NCBI RefSeq assembly: GCF_900114875.1
Contig: NZ_FPKW01000024.1
Span: 1-57,506, forward strand
Direction: 5' to 3'
Length of the DNA stretch: 57,506 nucleotides
Source: Chryseobacterium limigenitum
GTDB lineage: Bacteria > Bacteroidota > Bacteroidia > Flavobacteriales > Weeksellaceae
Shown: positions 1 through 8,236 of the stretch, one piece after another
Numbering within the stretch: the first letter of the stretch is position 1
Layout of the letters: each line of letters starts with the position of its first letter
Made by a program: the position numbers and the translations under genes
Notes under the pieces: model-generated
Told to the model about the DNA's origin: nothing
What the model saw: the letters and a program-made list of their open reading frames with translations, nothing else
Databases searched by the model: none

Positions 1-359
1 TAGCTTGATTTTCCATTCAGATAGAGGGATACAATATGCGTGTACAGAATTTACATCAATAGTCGGAAAAAACATTACTCGAAGCATGAGCGGAAAAGGA
101 AATTGTTATGACAATGCTGTAGCTGAGAGCTTTTTCAAAACTCTGAAAACCGAACTTGTCTATCAAAATAAATATGAAACTAGAGATCATGCTAAAAACT
201 CTGTGTTTGAATATATAGAAACATTTTACAACACTCACAGAAGGCATTCGGCTTTAGGAAATTTAACCATAAAAGAGTATCAAAATTTAATGTCTAATCA
301 ATCTAAAAATGTAGCATAAAGAGTATATAAATTTTGTCTCAAAAATAGTTGCAAGTTCA
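1..359 (+). mobile_element. IS3-family element, right-hand part
   Basis: This is the 3' part of an IS3-type element cut by the window edge. It contains the end of the DDE transposase and a terminal sequence whose outer bases (351-359, GCAAGTTCA) are the imperfect inverse of TGGAGTTGC at 57163-57171. The inner parts of the two ends also match in inverted orientation through the segment around gagtat/atactc. The element therefore ends at about 359. The target-site duplication cannot be checked because the other end of this copy is outside the window. Confidence 0.8.
2..319 (+). CDS. IS3-family transposase OrfB, C-terminal part (partial at 5' end)
   Basis: This is the C-terminal third of an IS3-family integrase-type transposase (rve/DDE fold) that cuts and joins the element ends. 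The sequence shows FHSDRGIQYAC, carrying the second catalytic aspartate, and then GKGNCYDNAVAESFFKTLK with the catalytic glutamate at the usual distance of about 35 residues. It ends with the typical THRRHSALG segment. The frame is open to the window edge, so the N-terminal half lies outside. The stop is followed by 40 bp of element end. The matching OrfA type is seen at the far end of the window, possibly from a second copy. Confidence 0.92.
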   Translation, partial: SLIFHSDRGIQYACTEFTSIVGKNITRSMSGKGNCYDNAVAESFFKTLKTELVYQNKYETRDHAKNSVFEYIETFYNTHRRHSALGNLTIKEYQNLMSNQSKNVA

Positions 360-509
360 AATCGCCTGAATGCAAGTGTAGAAACCATAACGAACTGGAC
401 GAAATCTCTAAATGAAAAAGGACTGTTTAAAAAGTATCGGATCGTAACAGGATATTATACCCATCAAAGGAGAATCATCACTTGTAGTTTTAACAAAAAA
501 CAAAATTGA
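360..509 (+). pseudogene. Gene scrap truncated by the IS3 insertion, possible winged-helix remnant
   Basis: Directly after the element end an open frame runs for 49 codons to a TGA at 507-509, with no start codon of its own. The peptide includes SVETITNWTKSLNEKGLFKK, which resembles the recognition helix and wing of winged-helix proteins (the T-I-x-x-W-x-K-x-L-x-x-K-G-L pattern). It looks like the C-terminal remnant of a gene whose front was removed or separated by the IS. The family is a weak guess. Confidence 0.35.
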
Positions 510-836
510 AATGCAAAACTGGTGCTTTAAACATCTCCTTTATATGAACATTGTTTTTAACAAAGTAGATTAATTTATAATCGGTTTGATGTCAGACACC
601 CAAATTGAAATAAAACCCGATTTTTGAACCGAGAATACTACTCAAATTAAGTTTTATCATAATTAAGATTGAAGAATATTGAATTGTTACTAAGGTTAAA
701 AACATAAAATTGTTGTTTAACACTATTAAAATTAATAGCTTTACGCTAGTAAACGAACAAACAAAAAATTATAAGAATAAAAATTTCAATAGATATTTAT
801 TAGAATAAAAATATACTGCATTTAGCAAACTGATTT

Positions 837-989
837 CTGTAATCGAAAAGTCGAAAATTTTGTAATCCACAGGAAAAGTTTAGCAAAATGCTTGAGTCTA
901 AGGGCTTGAGCGTTGCTTTACTTTGTGGATAGGGCTTCGACTCCCTCGATTACAGGTAGAGACAAACGTCTCAAGCCTGTTTTTTTTGT
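837..989 (+). ncRNA. Candidate structured small RNA with intrinsic terminator
   Basis: Nested complementary segments suggest a folded RNA in a 550-bp gene-free stretch. CTGTAATCGA (837-846) is fully complementary to TCGATTACAG (946-955). Inside it GTCGAA (850-855) can pair with TTCGAC (936-941), and ATCCACA (865-871) with TGTGGAT (924-930). The 3' part AGGGCTTCGACTCCCTCGAT looks like a tRNA or tmRNA T-arm running into an acceptor strand, but there is no CCA end and no anticodon arm. A hairpin GAGAC-AAAC-GTCTC followed by eight T residues (954-987) would end the transcript. I see no matching family. It could also be a degenerate tRNA-like integration scar. Confidence 0.4.
954..987 (+). terminator. 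Rho-independent terminator after the candidate RNA
   Basis: The 5-bp stem GAGAC/GTCTC has a 4-nt AAAC loop, is extended by AGG/CCT pairing, and is followed by a run of eight T residues. It lies directly 3' of the closing stem of the candidate RNA and upstream of the lipoprotein gene, so it most likely ends the RNA transcript. Confidence 0.6.
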
Positions 990-1062
990 TTTCATACATC
1001 GTTACGGGTTTCAGTAAGGAATATCAGACAAAAGTCTATAAAATTGAAAACCAATAAATAAA

Positions 1063-1713
1063 ATGAAAACAAAATTTTCAACATTACTACTTATCTTATT
1101 AACTCCAATAGTGTTTATCACTTGCAGCAAACAATTTTCAGCAAATAACGAGGTAGATACATCATACCTCAATGAAGACGGAACAGACAAATTCTTATTA
1201 GAAAAAAATAAGTTTAGTAATTTCGTTGTACTAAGCAGTTCAACAGGAAGAAATAATGACCCTGTATCCACAGTTTACGTATTTAAAGGCGTTCTAAAAA
1301 ACAACACAAAAAACATATACAAATCTGCAACTGTAGAAGGAGAAGTCATACTTGTCCTCGAAAATGGAAATGAGCTTAATTGTAGTAGTATTGATTCTTC
1401 TTTTGATCCAGTTTTGAGTTCTATTGCAAATTCCCAGACTAAGTACGACTGGAAACCAAACGAAATTTGGTCAATTGATGAATTAAAATCCTGTACAATT
1501 CCTATTGAATATTTTAATTATCCAGTGAAGCAGGTATTTACCCAGTATTATATTGATACAAAAGACCAAATCAATAATGCTTCTGAAAAAATATTAGTTT
1601 CACAAAGAGATGTGACTGATAGATGGTTGAAAGCGAAGGAGAAAATTAAGAGAGGTGGTTCAGACTGTACTGATTATTCATTTGATATTTCAAAATACGT
1701 AGAAAGCAAATAA
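1063..1713 (+). CDS. Small predicted lipoprotein of unknown function
   Basis: This 216-residue protein has a short basic start, a hydrophobic stretch and the lipobox-like VFITC around residues 17-21, so it is probably exported and lipid-anchored at the inner or outer membrane. The mature part is hydrophilic and mixed, with two cysteines in the middle region (near ELNCSS and KSCTIP) and one near the end (SDCTDY). No catalytic motif or known domain is visible. It stands alone between the candidate small RNA and the GHKL/methyltransferase cassette, about 200 bp upstream of that cassette on the same strand, and does not obviously belong to it. Confidence 0.7.
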   Translation: MKTKFSTLLLILLTPIVFITCSKQFSANNEVDTSYLNEDGTDKFLLEKNKFSNFVVLSSSTGRNNDPVSTVYVFKGVLKNNTKNIYKSATVEGEVILVLENGNELNCSSIDSSFDPVLSSIANSQTKYDWKPNEIWSIDELKSCTIPIEYFNYPVKQVFTQYYIDTKDQINNASEKILVSQRDVTDRWLKAKEKIKRGGSDCTDYSFDISKYVESK

Positions 1714-1858
1714 TCTTTTTATTACTGCAACACACGAAGTAATTATATATTCAGTGATAATTATCTTCATTTAAATATCATGTATGCGAAATAGTATTTC
1801 AGTTATCACTAATAAAAGAGATTTATTCACATTATTGTTATTTAACTGGAATGTGTTT

Positions 1859-1893
1859 TTGTAATTAAAAATACTTTTTTTAACTTACATTTG
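1859..1893 (+). promoter_or_regulatory. Predicted Bacteroidota-type promoter of the GHKL/methylase cassette
   Basis: TACATTTG at 1886-1893 fits the TAnnTTTG -7 box of Bacteroidota. A TTG at 1859-1861 could serve as the -33 element, although the spacing of 24 is slightly long. The ATG of the first cassette gene follows 16 bp later, implying a very short leader. Confidence 0.4.
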
Positions 1894-1909
1894 TCTACAA
1901 AGATATGTA

Positions 1910-4219
1910 ATGTCTGAAAAAATAGAAATTCAAAAAAAATTACAAGATGTAATTATTAATGATCCTGATAATATAGATTTGATTCTCAGTCTATCAAGAG
2001 ACTTGGCTTTATTAGATGAAAATAATGCCCGTTTTTTAGTAGATGCAGGTGTTATAGATAGGTTAGGAAAAGAATTAGTAGCTAGACACGAAACCGCAGT
2101 TTCTGAGCTTGTAAAAAATTCATTTGATGCTGACTCTACCTTTTCTAAAATATATTTTAATGATGTTGATGATTACGGAGGACAGTTAATTATTGATGAC
2201 GACGGTAATGGTATGTCCAGAGAACAACTATTAAGTGGTTTTATGAGAATTTCGTCTACTGAGAAGATTCATGAGCCTTTATCTCCAATTTACAGCAGGA
2301 GTCGTGCCGGTAGAAAGGGGATAGGAAGATTTGCTACACAACGACTTGGAAGTGCTTTAACAATAATTACTCAAACAGCTGATTCTACAAAAGCAATAAA
2401 ATTAAAAATTGATTGGGATAATTATAGCATTGATAAAGACCTGATGTCAATCTCAAATTCTTTGGAATTTGTTGAAAAAACAAAAACAAAAGGCACGACT
2501 TTAATAATTGATGATTTACGGGACTGGTGGTCAGAAGCAATGATTAAGAGAGTATATAGATATACTCTTGATATTATTCAGCCCTTTCCAATTTCAAATG
2601 TGGAAAATTTAAACCCAGAGAGTGATCACGAAATAATTAAAGACCCAGGTTTTACTATTAGTTGTTTTAAAGATTCGAATATAATTGCTGATACTCAATC
2701 TATGTTCTATGATCATGCTGCAGCGGAAATAATGGGTGGTATTGATGAGCATAATATGGGATATTGGAAGATTGTTGATAGTAAATTATCAGGAGTTACT
2801 ACTATTTCAAATCAATTAATCAGTAAAGATGATAATATTGATAATGTTCCATATAAATTTTTAAAAGGTGTAAGTCTTAAAGCTTACTATTACATATATA
2901 ATGTAGGCTTAATTCCGAAACAAGTTGAAACATATATTGATAGTAAAAAAGGTGGTATAAAAATTTACAGAAATGGCTTTAGAGTATTACCATATGGCGA
3001 AGAAGATAATGATTGGGTAACATTAGATGAATCTGTAAGGACTAGAAGGTATTTGTTTGTACATGGTAATCATAACTTTTTTGGATTTGTTGAAATAAAA
3101 GGAGATAATCCAAATTTTGTTGAATTGTCAAGTCGGGAAGGATTTTTGAGTAACGAAGCATATCAAGAATTAGTAGACTTCACATATAAATGCCTGACAT
3201 CAGCAGTCAGAAGAATAGCATCAGAAAGAGGTATTAAAGAAACAACAGATCAAAAAGATTGGGATAGAAAATATTCTAGGACTGCAAAGCAAGCAGTTGA
3301 AGAAGCAGTTGAAATACTCGAAGATTTTGCTAATGAATTTGAAAAGGAAAATTCTGATGGTTTTACATTCAATGATGAGGAGACAAAAGAGAAGAACAGA
3401 GAAAAAGCCAATAAAGCAAGGGAAAAAGCTGAAGAGCTCCGTCATGCTCTAGAATTTATCGATGAGATAAATATGTTAAGAGTTCTTGCTGGTTTAGGAG
3501 TGGTGATTGGTGAATTTACCCATGAAATATTTCAATATCTAACACCTTTTGAAATTGACACTCAATTCCTTCTGGATAATTTACCTATAGCTAGTGAAGA
3601 ATATGAAAAAGCATTGGACTTACAAGGTCGTTTTAAATCATTTAGAATCTATGCTTCTTATTTTGATGAAACAATTTCTGAGAATGTAAATAGAGAATTG
3701 AAAGTAATTGATTTGAGACATGTTATAAACCCATTTTTTAAAAGTTTGGAAAATGATTTATTGCGAAATAATATTGCTCTTGATGTAAATTACTTAGATA
3801 TTGATTTATACACTTGTAAAATGCATCCATCAGAATGGGCTTCAATTTTGTTTAATCTTTATAGTAATTCTAAAAAGGCAATGAAAAGACGGGGAATTAT
3901 TGATAGAAAAATAAAAATAAATGCGGGCAAATTAGAAGATAAGCTTTTTGTAGAGTTTTTAGATAATGGGGATGGAATTCCATTTGAAAATAGAGAGAAA
4001 ATTTTTGATGCATTTTTCACAACATCTAGTCCAAGGAGTAAATCTAATATTTCTAATGAGTTATCAGGTACAGGACTAGGTTTAAAAATTATTAAAGATA
4101 TTATAGAAAGTTATCAAGGAGAAATTACCGTAGAGAATCCTGAAGAAAATTATTCTACAAACATAAGAATCGAAATACCAATAGCAAAAAATGAAGACAT
4201 CCCAAATGACTACTTTTAA
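1910..4219 (+). CDS. Double GHKL ATPase protein (MORC/Hsp90-like module plus histidine-kinase-like module)
   Basis: This 769-residue cytoplasmic protein has no signal peptide or membrane segment. Residues 50-240 form a MutL/Hsp90/MORC-like GHKL ATPase: SELVKNSFDADS (65-76, motif I with Glu66 and Asn70), DDDGNGM (96-102) and GRKGIGRFA (134-142). A charged, probably coiled-coil stretch follows near residues 450-520. Residues 530-560 resemble a histidine-kinase dimerisation helix with GEFTHEI (His541). A second, kinase-type ATPase follows: NLYSNSKKAM (about 648), DNGDGIP (about 685), FDAFFTT and GTGLGLKII (about 721). The next gene encodes a receiver domain, so phosphotransfer from His541 is plausible. 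GHKL ATPases of the MutL/MORC class are known partners in restriction-modification operons. Function here is inferred from context; it is not a classical membrane sensor. Confidence 0.8.
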   Translation: MSEKIEIQKKLQDVIINDPDNIDLILSLSRDLALLDENNARFLVDAGVIDRLGKELVARHETAVSELVKNSFDADSTFSKIYFNDVDDYGGQLIIDDDGNGMSREQLLSGFMRISSTEKIHEPLSPIYSRSRAGRKGIGRFATQRLGSALTIITQTADSTKAIKLKIDWDNYSIDKDLMSISNSLEFVEKTKTKGTTLIIDDLRDWWSEAMIKRVYRYTLDIIQPFPISNVENLNPESDHEIIKDPGFTISCFKDSNIIADTQSMFYDHAAAEIMGGIDEHNMGYWKIVDSKLSGVTTISNQLISKDDNIDNVPYKFLKGVSLKAYYYIYNVGLIPKQVETYIDSKKGGIKIYRNGFRVLPYGEEDNDWVTLDESVRTRRYLFVHGNHNFFGFVEIKGDNPNFVELSSREGFLSNEAYQELVDFTYKCLTSAVRRIASERGIKETTDQKDWDRKYSRTAKQAVEEAVEILEDFANEFEKENSDGFTFNDEETKEKNREKANKAREKAEELRHALEFIDEINMLRVLAGLGVVIGEFTHEIFQYLTPFEIDTQFLLDNLPIASEEYEKALDLQGRFKSFRIYASYFDETISENVNRELKVIDLRHVINPFFKSLENDLLRNNIALDVNYLDIDLYTCKMHPSEWASILFNLYSNSKKAMKRRGIIDRKIKINAGKLEDKLFVEFLDNGDGIPFENREKIFDAFFTTSSPRSKSNISNELSGTGLGLKIIKDIIESYQGEITVENPEENYSTNIRIEIPIAKNEDIPNDYF

Positions 4220-5327
4220 AGTTTTATATATAGATGATGATAAAGATGAAAAATTAAAAATAGAACCTATTGTAAACTCTTTAACATCACAAGCGTTGAT
4301 TGATATTGTTTTAAGTTATCCAGAAAAACTTGAAGACTATGTTGAAAAAATTAGATCTGAATTTTCGGATATCGATGCTTGTTTAATTGACTTAAAACTG
4401 AATGAAAATCTAAAGGGTAAATCAAATTATGCTTCATACCCAGCTCAAGTTCTTGCAGGAGCTATAAGAACATATCAAAGTGGCAAGGATGCAAAATTCA
4501 AAGAGTTTCCTATTTTTCTTATTTCTTCAGATGATAAGAAAAAAGATTTTTATGATACTGACGTATCTTCACATGACTTATTTGATTTTTTCATATCTAA
4601 AAATAATTTAGCAGCGGAAGGAGTATTTTATGAAAAAACTATGTATTCTATAATTTCATCTTATGTAGAAATTGAGAAAGGACTTAAAATTCATGATTTG
4701 TTACAAATTCCTAAAGAAGATTTTAAGTCTCTTAATTTTTATCATAATTTAGATAATAACCTAATATCAATAGTATCACAATACATAAATAATGAAGTAA
4801 TAAACAAGGATGGAATATTGATTTCTGAAGATACACTATTCGCTAGATTAGGAATAGATAAGGAGTCTAAAAATTTGGACCCATTATTAGAAAGCATAAA
4901 CTCCTATTGTAAGTATACTGGAATCTTTAGTTTTAATTCTGATAGGTGGTGGGCACAAAAACTTATATATTGGTGGGAAGATACTTTTCCCACTGCTAAA
5001 AGTTTAATTACTTTAAATGCTACTGAAAGAGTTAAATTTCTATCTGAAAAATTTGAAATACAAGAATTATTACCAGCTGTACCTATAAATTCATGGATGA
5101 GTTCTAAATTTTGGACTGTTTGCCAAATATTGAAAAAACCTATTGATACTAGAGATGGACTACTTCTTTTAAACAATTCTCAAATATGGCAAGATAAATC
5201 CTACGTTTCGATTAAGGGATTGATAGAATATGATTTTGTCAAGTTAGGGTTAAAATTACATCCTACTGAAAAGGATAGATTTCAGGAGCTTAAACAAAAA
5301 TATGGAGCTGAAAGTTATGGAAATTAA
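4206..5327 (+). CDS. Receiver-domain (response-regulator-like) protein with an uncharacterised C-terminal region
   Basis: The N-terminal 150 residues form a CheY-like receiver: VLYIDDDKDE supplies the acidic pair, CLIDLKL the phospho-acceptor aspartate (about residue 61), FLISSDD the conserved Ser/Thr, and FISKNN the lysine. The remaining roughly 220 residues are mostly helical in character, with tryptophan-rich segments (DRWWAQKLIYWWEDTF), and I do not recognise them; no DNA-binding helix-turn-helix is visible. The ATG at 4206 is preferred over one at 4191 because it directly precedes the receiver fold. It overlaps the ATPase gene by 14 bp, which argues for translational coupling. The likely role is phospho-acceptor or effector partner of the double GHKL protein. 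Confidence 0.72.
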   Translation: MTTFKVLYIDDDKDEKLKIEPIVNSLTSQALIDIVLSYPEKLEDYVEKIRSEFSDIDACLIDLKLNENLKGKSNYASYPAQVLAGAIRTYQSGKDAKFKEFPIFLISSDDKKKDFYDTDVSSHDLFDFFISKNNLAAEGVFYEKTMYSIISSYVEIEKGLKIHDLLQIPKEDFKSLNFYHNLDNNLISIVSQYINNEVINKDGILISEDTLFARLGIDKESKNLDPLLESINSYCKYTGIFSFNSDRWWAQKLIYWWEDTFPTAKSLITLNATERVKFLSEKFEIQELLPAVPINSWMSSKFWTVCQILKKPIDTRDGLLLLNNSQIWQDKSYVSIKGLIEYDFVKLGLKLHPTEKDRFQELKQKYGAESYGN

Positions 5328-6108
5328 TGAGGAGTATCTTAAAATTAGAAAAGATTTAGCTAAGGATATTAGAGCATTTAGCAATGTACTCTATAAATAT
5401 TTTCATAATGCATCTTTAGGAAATATAGAGGCTGCAATAACAACTTTAAGTTCTAATAGAGCTATTTTATGTAATGGTGTCGCTAGTGAAGAGAATTGGG
5501 GTTATAAAATCAATTCGCTAAACTTTAAATTAGAAAAATACCCTGAGAAAAGACATCCAAAAGATATAGAAAAGTTAGAACTTACTCTTGACTTTGATTT
5601 GGTTGGAAATTGTAATGATATTGGTACTCTAAAAGATCCTTTCTTATGGTTGATTTTCAATATTACAGTTTCAGGTGAATATAACGGACAGGATTTTATT
5701 ACAAGTTACCATCTAGATAGACATCTATATAAGCCAGGAGATGAATTGCCAATAGAACCCCATCCTTTTTATCACTTCCAATTTGGTGGAAAAAATATCA
5801 TGGATATTGGTAGAGATGTTGATTCGGGAAAGCTAATAATCTTTGAAGCCCCTCGAATAGCTCATTACCCTATGGAATTTGTTTTGGGAATTGACTATAT
5901 TTTATCTTATTTCTTTCCGGATATAAGAGCCTTAATATTGCAGAGTGAACAAGAGTATGTAAATCTTATAGAAAAATATCAAGCTCGTATTCTTAAACCA
6001 TATTATCATACAATATCAAGTACTTGGAACTATGATCACAATTCTTTAAATATTGGGAATCATTGGACTCCGTCTTTTTTATGTCCTCAATTAATAATCA
6101 ATTCATAG
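5317..6108 (+). CDS. Unrecognised cassette protein between receiver and methyltransferase
   Basis: This protein of about 263 residues has no signal peptide or membrane segment and no motif I can place. It has an acidic-basic mixed N-terminus (EEYLKIRKDLAKDIRAFSN), a central segment with several His, Pro and Phe residues (IEPHPFYHFQFGG, then APRIAHYPMEF) and a helical end. An alternative ATG lies 15 bp upstream at 5302. The gene overlaps the receiver gene by 11 bp (26 bp with the earlier start) and the methyltransferase by 28 bp, so it is an integral cassette member. It could be a new effector, a nuclease with unusual motifs or an adaptor; nothing in the sequence decides this. Confidence 0.65.
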   Translation: MEINEEYLKIRKDLAKDIRAFSNVLYKYFHNASLGNIEAAITTLSSNRAILCNGVASEENWGYKINSLNFKLEKYPEKRHPKDIEKLELTLDFDLVGNCNDIGTLKDPFLWLIFNITVSGEYNGQDFITSYHLDRHLYKPGDELPIEPHPFYHFQFGGKNIMDIGRDVDSGKLIIFEAPRIAHYPMEFVLGIDYILSYFFPDIRALILQSEQEYVNLIEKYQARILKPYYHTISSTWNYDHNSLNIGNHWTPSFLCPQLIINS

Positions 6109-7973
6109 TGAAACTTTATAAAGAAATTCTAAATTTTATAGGTAAATATTCATTCAATGAGTCACTGGTTAATAGATTAATCGTATCAACTTTTTGTCAA
6201 TTAAACTCAATCTCTGTTAAAAATAATATCTTAATTAAAAGTTTACTAATTGATGAGGGAGATGCTGAAGAGTATCAGAAACTTTTAGATTTAATAGACT
6301 TATTTAATAGTGAAAATCAAAATTGTGATTTCGAATTGTTAATAACATTATTCGAATTTGTAGTATCTCCATCGGATAAAATTATTAACGGAGCTATATA
6401 CACTCCATCAAATATTAGACAATTTATAATAAACTCATCGTTAAAGAATGAGGATTTATCAAAAAAAACATTTTGTGATGTAGCTTGTGGCTGCGGAGGT
6501 TTTTTATTTGATGTTGCTAAACTACTGTATAGTTCAGGTATCGGATTCAAAAATATTTACGAAAAGAATTTGTTTGGTATAGACATCAAGAAATATAGTA
6601 TCTATAGAACTAAAATTTTACTTTGTTTATTGGCAATAACACATGGGGAAGATGAAGATAAGTTTAATTTTAACTTGTATGTTGGTAACTCTTTATCGTT
6701 TAATTGGCGAGAATCCTCATATATTTTTAGGGAAATAGGTGGGTTTGATTATATCTTTAGTAATCCACCCTATGTAGGCTCGACAAATATTGATGAAGAT
6801 TCTAAAGCGTTATTGAAGAATTGGTCTGTTGCATCTACTGGTAAGGCAGACTTGTATATACCTTTTTTTGAATTAGGGTTGAAATGGTTGAATGAAAATG
6901 GTTCTTTAGGATATATCACAGTGAATACATTTTATAAAAGCTTAAATGGAAGAGCTTTAAGAAGCTATTTTTCTGCGAAAAAATATTCTTTTAAGATTAT
7001 AGATTTCGGCTCAGAACAAATATTTAATAATAGATTAACATATACATGCATTTGTTTAATTGATAAAAAGGAAGGAGATATTTTATATTCAAAGTCTAAA
7101 TTAGGTAATCTATCTAATCTGTCTGACAACAGTTTTTATTCAATCGATTATGAACAATTAAATGATCAAGATGGCTGGTTATTGGATGACTATGTTACTC
7201 AAGCAAACATCCGAAAAATTGAAAATATTGGTGATAGTTTGGGAAATTTATTTAATATTAGAAATGGTTTTGCTACTTTAAAAAATGATGTATTTCTATT
7301 TAAATCAGTGGGCGAAAATGAAACACATTACAGGTTTGTTAAAGATGATGTTGAGTATATTGTTGAAAAAGCATTGTGTAGAGATGCAATAAAACCAAAT
7401 GTATTGAAAAAAGAAGAGGAGATACCTATTTTAAAAGAGAAGATTATTTTTCCTTATAAGATTGATTCTGAGTCTAAAATTGTTAGTGTTATTCCGAAAT
7501 CGGAATTTGAAGAGAAATATCCAAATGCACATCTCTATTTGTCTAATTACAAATCAGAATTAGATTTAAGAGATAAAGGGCAAAGAAATTATCCAGAATG
7601 GTTTTCATTTGGAAGGACACAAGCTTTAAATATAAAAGGAAAGAAATTATTGTTTCCATATATATCAAATATGCCATACTTTGTTTATACAGATGATGAA
7701 GATTTAATGTTTTATAATGGTTATGCAATTATTTCAGATTCATTCGAGGATTTAATCTTTCTGAAAAAAATATTGTCTTCAGATATATTTTGGTACTATA
7801 TTGAAAATACGAGTAAGCCGTATTCAAATAATTATTTCTCTTTAGCAAAGAACTATGTTAAAAATTTTGGAATTCCTTCTTTTAATAGAGATGAAAGAAA
7901 AAAGCTAATAAATTTAAAATCTAAAAAAGCAATAAATGCTTTCTTAGAAAAGAAATATGATTTATACCTTTAA
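6081..7973 (+). CDS. N6-adenine DNA methyltransferase, Eco57I/TaqI-like with specificity region
   Basis: The 630-residue protein transfers a methyl group from S-adenosylmethionine to adenine in a specific DNA target. The SAM-binding motif DVACGCGGFLFD sits at about residue 131 and the catalytic SNPPYVG at about 226; the order is that of gamma-type N6 methylases. Residues 370-630 resemble the TaqI-like target-recognition domain (RNGFATLKNDVFLF, then TSKPYSNNYFSLAKNYVKNFGIP). The N-terminal 110 residues are helical, without a recognisable PD-(D/E)xK nuclease, so it is not an obvious type IIG enzyme. The ATG at 6081 is chosen over a TTG at 6063. It is the last gene of the four-gene cassette. The DNA target cannot be read from the sequence. 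Confidence 0.85.
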   Translation: MSSINNQFIVKLYKEILNFIGKYSFNESLVNRLIVSTFCQLNSISVKNNILIKSLLIDEGDAEEYQKLLDLIDLFNSENQNCDFELLITLFEFVVSPSDKIINGAIYTPSNIRQFIINSSLKNEDLSKKTFCDVACGCGGFLFDVAKLLYSSGIGFKNIYEKNLFGIDIKKYSIYRTKILLCLLAITHGEDEDKFNFNLYVGNSLSFNWRESSYIFREIGGFDYIFSNPPYVGSTNIDEDSKALLKNWSVASTGKADLYIPFFELGLKWLNENGSLGYITVNTFYKSLNGRALRSYFSAKKYSFKIIDFGSEQIFNNRLTYTCICLIDKKEGDILYSKSKLGNLSNLSDNSFYSIDYEQLNDQDGWLLDDYVTQANIRKIENIGDSLGNLFNIRNGFATLKNDVFLFKSVGENETHYRFVKDDVEYIVEKALCRDAIKPNVLKKEEEIPILKEKIIFPYKIDSESKIVSVIPKSEFEEKYPNAHLYLSNYKSELDLRDKGQRNYPEWFSFGRTQALNIKGKKLLFPYISNMPYFVYTDDEDLMFYNGYAIISDSFEDLIFLKKILSSDIFWYYIENTSKPYSNNYFSLAKNYVKNFGIPSFNRDERKKLINLKSKKAINAFLEKKYDLYL

Positions 7974-8236
7974 TTGGTTTAATGAAAAAGCTGTAAGTCA
8001 TCATTTCAACTAAATTTACGAAACACGCTTAAACCCATCTACATCCATATAGCTCCTCATAACTCCAAAATTTTTATAGATTGCTGATATAAAGTAAATA
8101 TAATATCATCCAACTCCTCATAAATACACGGGGGACATTACAGGTGGGACCACTTTTAAAATCAAGCACTTGCAGTAATGTGAGTGTTTTTTTTATCTTT
8201 TTGCAAGAATTCTGAGACACTATCCCCCAGAGTGTG

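Noticed and set aside
837..955. Retron msr-msd or complete tRNA gene
   Set aside because: No reverse transcriptase gene is in the window, and there is no anticodon arm or CCA end; only the closing stem and a T-arm-like piece are seen.
6081..7973. Type IIG restriction-modification fusion
   Set aside because: The N-terminal 110 residues show no PD-(D/E)xK or other nuclease motif that I can see.
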